A DNA stretch of 7,903 bases from Dehalococcoidales bacterium (lineage in GTDB: Bacteria; Chloroflexota; Dehalococcoidia; Dehalococcoidales; UBA3254). Where the stretch lies: the NCBI GenBank assembly GCA_016926695.1, contig JAFGOB010000115.1, positions 1-7,903 on the forward strand. The letters are read 5' to 3'. The notes below the pieces were generated by a model, which was not told the DNA's origin, searched no databases, and worked only from the letters and a program-made list of their open reading frames with translations. This document shows, piece after piece, positions 1-4,629 of the stretch. How positions within the stretch are numbered: the first letter of the stretch is position 1; every line of letters starts with the position of its first letter. A program made the position numbers and the translations under genes.

Positions 1-3
1 TAT

Positions 4-76
4 CCGGAATAGTGGCTCTCAAAACGCCGGAAGCCTGGCTCTCTAAGACCGGAACCGTGGCGCAATGTATCCCGGA
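4..76. repeat. Degenerate 22-23 bp tandem repeat with CCGGA(A) core
   Basis: CCGGAA occurs at 4, 27 and 49, and CCGGA again at 72, giving spacings of 23, 22 and 23 bases. The first two units also share TGGCTCTC after a three-base variable step, and the third keeps TGGC. The fourth keeps only the core, so the array decays rightward. The second unit can fold as an imperfect dyad (GCCGG, short loop, CCTGGC). The array starts at the window edge and may continue to the left. The spacings are not multiples of three, so the array is unlikely to be coding, although one frame is open from the edge to a stop at 87-89. Its function is unknown; a binding-site array or a decayed minisatellite are both possible. 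Confidence 0.5.
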
Positions 77-130
77 TTATTCAATTTAATATGGTTATTT
101 TTCCCTATAAAAAGCAGGTATACTTATACT

Positions 131-158
131 TTAACGAACAGGTGACCTCCTCTATCAT
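131..158 (+). promoter_or_regulatory. Weak candidate promoter for the histidine kinase gene
   Basis: TTAACG (131-136, four of six matches to TTGACA) and TATCAT (153-158, five of six to TATAAT) are separated by 16 bases, predicting a start near 165. Two overlapping TATACT boxes at 119-124 and 125-130 are alternatives but lack a good -35 box. The whole 80-200 stretch is AT-rich, so chance matches are expected. This is a guess at the most likely site. Confidence 0.28.
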
Positions 159-164
159 AATTAC

Positions 165-176
165 AGTAATATTACT
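165..176. promoter_or_regulatory. Perfect 12-bp palindrome AGTAATATTACT, possible operator
   Basis: The 12 bases read the same on both strands. They lie about 40 bases before the kinase start and, if the weak promoter just upstream is real, over its transcription start, which would suit a repressor site. AT-rich palindromes of this size also arise by chance, and there is no second copy in the window. Confidence 0.3.
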
Positions 177-217
177 ATCTGGATATTATTATTTGGGGTT
201 GATGCTGGTGGGGGCGA

Positions 218-3070
218 TTGTCCTCCATAGTCGGTATTTCGGGGAATAAGGTGGGGGATCAGGCAATTCACGGCTTTATTGATAACTCGATCGGCCGGAA
301 TGATATTGATGGTAAAATAAGGGCGGCCTTGGAAAAAAATTGCAGGCTTCTCAAACAAAACAACACTGAATTAACGCTGAAAAATACCATGCTGGGAAAG
401 ATCGTTAAGATCGCACATGGTGTTGATTCAGTCAGGACTGAGAAAGAAGTATTCAACCTGGTTGTGGAATCTGCCAGAGATATACCGGGGATAAGATTTG
501 TCATTGTATTGAAGCTCAGTGATGACAAACAAAAACTGGTGCTGGCCTATCATTCACGGATTCGCAACCGCAGTCTCGGGATAGGTTTGAAGGTGTTGGG
601 CTTCGACCTGGATCAGGACCTGAATTTCAATCCAGCCTGTAGCAGGTACCAGTTCATCGTCTCCAGGATTCCCGGCGCCTCTGAGTTTGTGAATAATCCT
701 ATGAGCACTGTCTATGAACGTATCAACCTGCTGCTGGATGAATTCTGGGGACGCAGGTTGTGTGATACAGTCCAGGACCTGCTCCACATTGGAAGATTCG
801 CAGTTGTCCCCGTATTGATCGACAATGATACCTGGGGCGCCATGCTCTTTTTCCTGTGCGGTGAAGTGCCCATGGACATCCTGGAAATGGTCGGTAAGCA
901 CTGCGGTATAGCGCTAAAAAATGTTTATACCCTGGAAAAGCTTGAAAGACGTCATATGGAAATCACGGCTCTGAATAAATTTTCCTCTTCGATTTACAGT
1001 TCCCTGAACACAGGTGAAATACTGGACCAGACTATAGCGGTGCTGAGGAGGGTATTCTCAGCGAAAGGGGTGGCGATCTACCTGCTGGATGAAACCGGCA
1101 GCCGTTTATGTTTGGCCGGGCAGTACGGTATGGCGGATGACATCCTTGAACAGTCCATGCAGTTCGAGCTTTCTCATTCCTTCGCCGGCATTATTTCTTC
1201 ACATGAGTCGGTCTTGAGCGGAAACCTGAATAGCCACCCTGGTGATTTCCCCGGGGTCTTTTGCCCTCCCGATGACGGCGTCAGCAGATGGTTTATCAAT
1301 GCCGTTCTGGTTTTCGGAGGCAGACGCGCCGGGACGATAACCCTCATGCGTTCTGACCGGAGTGATTTTTCCGATGAAGAAAAAGCCCTTCTTCTTTCCA
1401 TCAGCAGGCAGCTTTCAGTCGCTCTGGACAACGCTTTCCTGCATCAAAAATTAATTTCCAGGATTGAGGAGCTGGACAGGACGCAGTCCAATCTTTTACT
1501 TTCAGAGGAAAAGATGCGTTTTACCCTGGAATCCATTACTGACGGAGTTCTGGTTACCGACCTGCGCGGCCGCATTCTTCAGGCCAATTCTTCCGCCGCA
1601 AAAATGCACGGGCATGATAAAAACAACTGGGAGGCTGACATAAATACCCTGAGGTATGTAATCCCGCAGGACCGCCGGAGAATGCTGGAGCACCTCAAAA
1701 GTGTATTTGCCAGGAGGATTTCCCGTGAGGACACTTACACGCTTATTAAAAAAGACGGAACGCTGTTCCCGGCTGAATGCAATATTGGCATTTATCAAAA
1801 TGCGCAAGGAAAGATCGAAGGCTATGCGGTCTGCATTCGGGACATCAGCGCCCGCAAGATTGCGGAGAGGCGTTTACAGGAAAGCGAAAGACAGTACCGC
1901 CTGATTGCCGAGAATACCAATGATTATATCTCTATGATGTCTTTCAGCGGCTATTATTCCTACTTGAGTCCCTCATTCAAACAGTTGGGCTATGAAACGG
2001 GCGATCTGATAAACAGGTTCGCTCTTGATTTTATTCATCCCGATGACTGTGATATTATCCTTCCGATTCTGGTTAAGTTTGCCCAGATGGACCATGATGA
2101 TATTGCCAGACTGAAAAAGATCAACTACTCCCAGCGCCTGGAATACAGGCTTGTGGATAAATGGGGGAAATGGCATAATATTCTCTCTACTATTAATATT
2201 ATCGAATCGCTGGACGGAAAGGATTTTAATATACTCATAATCAGCCATGATGTTTCTGATCTCAAGCAGGCGGAAGACCAGTTGAAAAAATCATACGAGA
2301 ACGAGAGAAACGCCAGGGAAGCCCTGGAGCATCAGATAAACAAAAGGGCGGACTTTTTCAGGGCGCTGGTGCATGAGCTTAAGACGCCTCTGACCCCGAT
2401 CATCGTTTCGAGTGAGACCATCATGGAAATGGTGGAAAATGATACGTTTAAGAACCTGGCTCGTAACGTTTACCATTCCGCTGTAAGGCTTAATACGCGA
2501 GTTGAGGAGCTTCTGGATATATCCAGAGGAGAGATGGGACTGTTAAAAGTAAATCTCGAACCGATGAACATGGTGATAATGATCGAAAATATTACCGGCT
2601 ATATACGTAATCAGATGGAGAAGAACCACCAGAGATTGCTGCTGAATTTGCCACAGGATCTACCACAGGTAATGGGAGATGAAAACAGGTTGAGACAGGT
2701 AATGCTTAACCTGCTCAATAATGCCATGAAATTTACCCCGGATGGCGGTTTTATCTCTGTAACAGCGGATGCTGACGCGGAGCAGTTAAATGTCGTTGTT
2801 CAGGATACCGGCAAGGGTATTGATGAAACTGATCTGGGCAGGCTGTTTCATCCGTATAATCGCATTGAGTCCGACAGGCAGAATTTTTCAGGTCTGGGTT
2901 TGGGACTATCCCTGTGCAAGCAACTGATAGAGCTGCACGGAGGTAAAATCTGGGTAAATAGCCGCAAAGGAAAAGGGACGACTTTCGGATTTTCTTTACC
3001 TCTCAGCTGGCCTGTTCAACCGGCGAAAATGGAGAAGTCAGGTCTGGAAGTGACTATAGAAAGGAAATAG
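218..3070 (+). CDS. Cytoplasmic multi-sensor histidine kinase (GAF-GAF-PAS-PAS-HisKA-HATPase)
   Basis: This is a sensor kinase that should autophosphorylate a histidine and pass the phosphate to a response regulator not present here. Order of parts: a coiled-coil start (about 33-60); a GAF-like domain with an inserted loop (about 65-240); a second GAF (about 250-408); a helical linker; a PAS domain (about 430-545); a second PAS of the PAS_3 type with Y-L-S-P-S and H-P-D-D (about 555-685); a coiled linker; HisKA with the H-box FFRALVHELKTPL, phospho-acceptor His719; and a HATPase_c with N-box asparagines 831 and 835, G1 box DTGKGID (863-869), F box around 876-880 and G2 box GLGLGL (892-897). 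All catalytic motifs are intact. I see no signal peptide, membrane helix or receiver domain. The start is uncertain. TTG at 218 gives the longest frame and follows a G-rich run; GTG at 251 has GGGGA five bases upstream and would give 939 residues; the first in-frame ATG is at 389. The signal sensed is unknown. Confidence 0.93.
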   Translation: MSSIVGISGNKVGDQAIHGFIDNSIGRNDIDGKIRAALEKNCRLLKQNNTELTLKNTMLGKIVKIAHGVDSVRTEKEVFNLVVESARDIPGIRFVIVLKLSDDKQKLVLAYHSRIRNRSLGIGLKVLGFDLDQDLNFNPACSRYQFIVSRIPGASEFVNNPMSTVYERINLLLDEFWGRRLCDTVQDLLHIGRFAVVPVLIDNDTWGAMLFFLCGEVPMDILEMVGKHCGIALKNVYTLEKLERRHMEITALNKFSSSIYSSLNTGEILDQTIAVLRRVFSAKGVAIYLLDETGSRLCLAGQYGMADDILEQSMQFELSHSFAGIISSHESVLSGNLNSHPGDFPGVFCPPDDGVSRWFINAVLVFGGRRAGTITLMRSDRSDFSDEEKALLLSISRQLSVALDNAFLHQKLISRIEELDRTQSNLLLSEEKMRFTLESITDGVLVTDLRGRILQANSSAAKMHGHDKNNWEADINTLRYVIPQDRRRMLEHLKSVFARRISREDTYTLIKKDGTLFPAECNIGIYQNAQGKIEGYAVCIRDISARKIAERRLQESERQYRLIAENTNDYISMMSFSGYYSYLSPSFKQLGYETGDLINRFALDFIHPDDCDIILPILVKFAQMDHDDIARLKKINYSQRLEYRLVDKWGKWHNILSTINIIESLDGKDFNILIISHDVSDLKQAEDQLKKSYENERNAREALEHQINKRADFFRALVHELKTPLTPIIVSSETIMEMVENDTFKNLARNVYHSAVRLNTRVEELLDISRGEMGLLKVNLEPMNMVIMIENITGYIRNQMEKNHQRLLLNLPQDLPQVMGDENRLRQVMLNLLNNAMKFTPDGGFISVTADADAEQLNVVVQDTGKGIDETDLGRLFHPYNRIESDRQNFSGLGLGLSLCKQLIELHGGKIWVNSRKGKGTTFGFSLPLSWPVQPAKMEKSGLEVTIERK

Positions 3071-3223
3071 CGTCCGGACTGAACAATCATATCTTGGTTT
3101 TCTTTCCAGCCTTTTTTACATAAAAAACTCTCTTTTTCTCCGCCAGTGTACAAATAATCGGTCTTCCTTTCGTTTCTAATTCATTTAAGCCATCAAGATT
3201 TAAGGAACATTTCTGAAAGCTTC

Positions 3224-3243
3224 ATCCGGAATAGCCTGGAGAG
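3224..3243. promoter_or_regulatory. CCGGAATAG element abutting the prs promoter
   Basis: ATCCGGAATAG (3224-3234) is an exact copy of bases 2-12 at the start of the tandem repeat upstream of the kinase. It is followed by CCTGG, as in the second unit of that repeat, and ends directly against the -35 box at 3244. Like that unit, it forms an imperfect CCGG...CCTGG dyad. An activator or repressor site would fit the position, but two partial copies do not prove a regulon. Confidence 0.35.
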
Positions 3244-3272
3244 CTGACATTTCGATTTCGAATTAGCATAAT
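3244..3272 (+). promoter_or_regulatory. Promoter P1 of the prs-DUF2007-secA unit
   Basis: CTGACA (3244-3249) and CATAAT (3267-3272) each match the sigma70 consensus at five of six bases and are separated by the ideal 17 bases. Transcription would start near 3279, leaving a leader of about 80 bases. The spacer holds a TTCGA direct repeat and the palindrome TTCGAA (3257-3262). Confidence 0.6.
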
Positions 3273-3276
3273 TCGT

Positions 3277-3306
3277 TTCACCCGGATGTTATCATGGTGT
3301 TATAAT
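3277..3306 (+). promoter_or_regulatory. Promoter P2 of the prs-DUF2007-secA unit
   Basis: A perfect TATAAT (3301-3306) is preceded, 18 bases upstream, by TTCACC (3277-3282, four of six). The predicted start is near 3313, about 48 bases before the prs ATG. P1 and P2 together would make a tandem promoter pair; P1 has the better -35 and spacing, P2 the better -10. Confidence 0.55.
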
Positions 3307-3360
3307 ATCAGTTGGAATGCCTGGTGAATCTGGACAACAAAATCGGCAGGGGGATGAATA

Positions 3361-4302
3361 ATGGATGAATTGAAGGTCTTCACCGGTAATGCTAATCCAC
3401 AGTTGGCACAGGCTATAGTGGATTACCTGGATATACCGCTGGGAAAATGTGAAGTATTCCAGTTTACCAATGAGAATACATTTGTGCGTATCCTGGAAAA
3501 CGTGCGTGAGCGTGACGTTTTCGTGGTACAACCCATATCCACTCCGGTGAACAACAATCTGGTGGAGTTGTTGATAATGCTGGATGCCTTCAAGAGGGCT
3601 TCAGCGGGCAGGATAACGGCTGTGGTGCCTTATTTCGGTTACGGCCGTACGGATAAAAAAGACCAGCCCAGGGTGCCTATCACCGCCCGCCTGGTAGCCG
3701 ATTTATTGACGGTTGCCGGGGCCGGCAGGATATTAACCGTAGACCTGCACGCTCCCCAGATCCAGGGATTTTTTAATATTCCAGTAGATGAGTTGACGGC
3801 TTTAAGCGTTCTGGCCAATTATTTTATAGAAAAGAAACTAAACGGCAACCTGGTGGTGGTGGCTACGGATATCGGTATCTCCAAGAGGGCCAGAGACCTG
3901 GCAGCCAGGTTGAATGTTCCCCTTGCCATTATGGAAAAAAGAAGAGTGGGTAATGCCGACCGGACCGAAACATTGAATATTATCGGGGAGGTTGAGGGCA
4001 AGATGGCTCTCACACTGGATGATGAAATAGATACTGCCGGCTCACTGATCAATGTGGTAAGTACCCTGGTGGAACGCGGAGTGAAAGGGGTTTACTCCTG
4101 CTGCACACACCCGGTCTTTTCCGGTCCCGCTATCCAGAGAATCGATTCCTCTGCCGTGAAAGAGGTGGTGGTAACTGATACAATACCCGTGGGACCGGAT
4201 AAAAAATCAGACAAGATAAAAGTATTATCCATGGCCCCCTTGCTGGGTGAGGCCATACATCGTATTCATACCGGTATGTCTATTGGAGCGATGTTCCCTT
4301 AA
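3361..4302 (+). CDS. prs: Ribose-phosphate pyrophosphokinase (PRPP synthetase)
   Basis: This cytoplasmic enzyme transfers pyrophosphate from ATP to ribose 5-phosphate, making PRPP for purine, pyrimidine, NAD, histidine and tryptophan synthesis. At 313 residues it has the usual class I length. Visible family landmarks: PVNNNLVELLIMLDAFKRAS (62-81), YFGYGRTDKKDQPR (91-104), VDLHAPQIQGFF with His130 (127-138), flexible-loop E-K-R-R (192-195) carrying the expected catalytic Lys193 and Arg195, the ribose-phosphate loop DDEIDTAGS (220-228), and the FSGPAI block (253-258). Departures from textbook sequences: the adenine-contact loop reads F-T-N-E-N-T (35-40) instead of F-S-D-G-E, and GRTD replaces ARQD. 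The ATG at 3361 follows AGGGGG (3348-3353) at good spacing and matches normal family starts. It is the first gene after promoters P1 and P2, and a hairpin follows its stop. Confidence 0.96.
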   Translation: MDELKVFTGNANPQLAQAIVDYLDIPLGKCEVFQFTNENTFVRILENVRERDVFVVQPISTPVNNNLVELLIMLDAFKRASAGRITAVVPYFGYGRTDKKDQPRVPITARLVADLLTVAGAGRILTVDLHAPQIQGFFNIPVDELTALSVLANYFIEKKLNGNLVVVATDIGISKRARDLAARLNVPLAIMEKRRVGNADRTETLNIIGEVEGKMALTLDDEIDTAGSLINVVSTLVERGVKGVYSCCTHPVFSGPAIQRIDSSAVKEVVVTDTIPVGPDKKSDKIKVLSMAPLLGEAIHRIHTGMSIGAMFP

Positions 4303-4307
4303 TAGAC

Positions 4308-4326
4308 TGCCGGGATAGACCCGGCA
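4308..4326 (+). other. Intercistronic hairpin after prs
   Basis: TGCCGGG (4308-4314) and CCCGGCA (4320-4326) form a perfect 7-bp, GC-rich stem with a 5-base loop. No run of T follows, so it is not a classical intrinsic terminator. It starts six bases after the prs stop, and its right arm touches the AAGGA (4326-4330) that may serve the next gene. It could stabilise the prs message end, mark a processing site, or lower translation of the DUF2007 gene. Confidence 0.6.
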
Positions 4327-4340
4327 AGGAACAGGCGAAA

Positions 4341-4565
4341 ATGTCCCAACGAGCTGAAAAACTGGTGGAAGTCTATAAGGCCCAGGGAGAAGCCGAGGCG
4401 CAGGTTATCAGGTCAAAGCTGGAGATGAACGGCATTCCCTCTATGATCAGGTCTTCTGCCTCACCTTCGGTACATGTTTTTGTCCTGGACGGGCTGGGTG
4501 AGTACCGCATAATGGTAGAGCAATCTCGTGTGGAAGAAGCGCGGGCATTAATAATCCCCGATTAG
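4341..4565 (+). CDS. DUF2007 family small protein
   Basis: This 74-residue soluble protein resembles the DUF2007 family (Pfam PF09413, described as putative signal-transducing proteins with a ferredoxin-like, PII-like fold). Recognisable parts are the opening L-V-E-V-Y (8-12), the helix with A-E-A-Q-V-I-R-S-K-L-E-M-N-G-I-P (18-33), a short variable middle, and the closing strand-helix Y-R-I-M-V-E... E-A-R-A-L-I (55-71). The domain fills nearly the whole protein. The family's 'bypass by one residue, then recruit the next strand' pattern is intact, with no signal peptide or membrane helix. No molecular function is established. The ATG at 4341 has AAGGA about ten bases upstream and AGGCG closer. 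It lies 38 bases after prs and 64 before secA, so it is probably co-transcribed with both. Confidence 0.82.
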   Translation: MSQRAEKLVEVYKAQGEAEAQVIRSKLEMNGIPSMIRSSASPSVHVFVLDGLGEYRIMVEQSRVEEARALIIPD

Positions 4566-4615
4566 CCTTTAAGGCGTCCCCTTGCGTAATTTTAACAATC
4601 AATTTACTTTAATAA

Positions 4616-4621
4616 ACGGAG
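4616..4621 (+). promoter_or_regulatory. Ribosome binding site fixing the GTG start of secA
   Basis: CGGAGA-type sequence (ACGGAG, 4616-4621) lies 8 bases before GTG 4630. The protein then begins M-F-K-K-L-F-G, as SecA proteins typically do, so the GTG is the likely start although it is not an ATG. Confidence 0.7.
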
Positions 4622-4629
4622 AATAACAG

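Noticed and set aside
3..89. Frame open from the left edge to TAA at 87-89, possible tail of an upstream gene
   Set aside because: Only 28 codons, and the stretch is made of a repeat with 22-23 base spacing that does not keep frame. It cannot be excluded without leftward sequence.
3071..3127. Possible terminator after the kinase gene (GTCCGGAC dyad, later T6 run and A6 run)
   Set aside because: The GC dyad is short with no loop and lies far from the T run, and the T/A runs pair only as a weak AT stem. There is no proper stem followed by T.
3250..3264. TTCGATTTCGAA stretch as part of a tRNA T-loop
   Set aside because: No acceptor, anticodon or D-arm pairing can be found around it; it falls in the promoter spacer.
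4565..4583. GCCTTTAAGGC palindrome and AAGG/CCTT pair after the DUF2007 gene as a terminator
   Set aside because: The arms are only 4-5 bp, with no adequate loop or T-tract, so there is no reason to split secA from the upstream genes.
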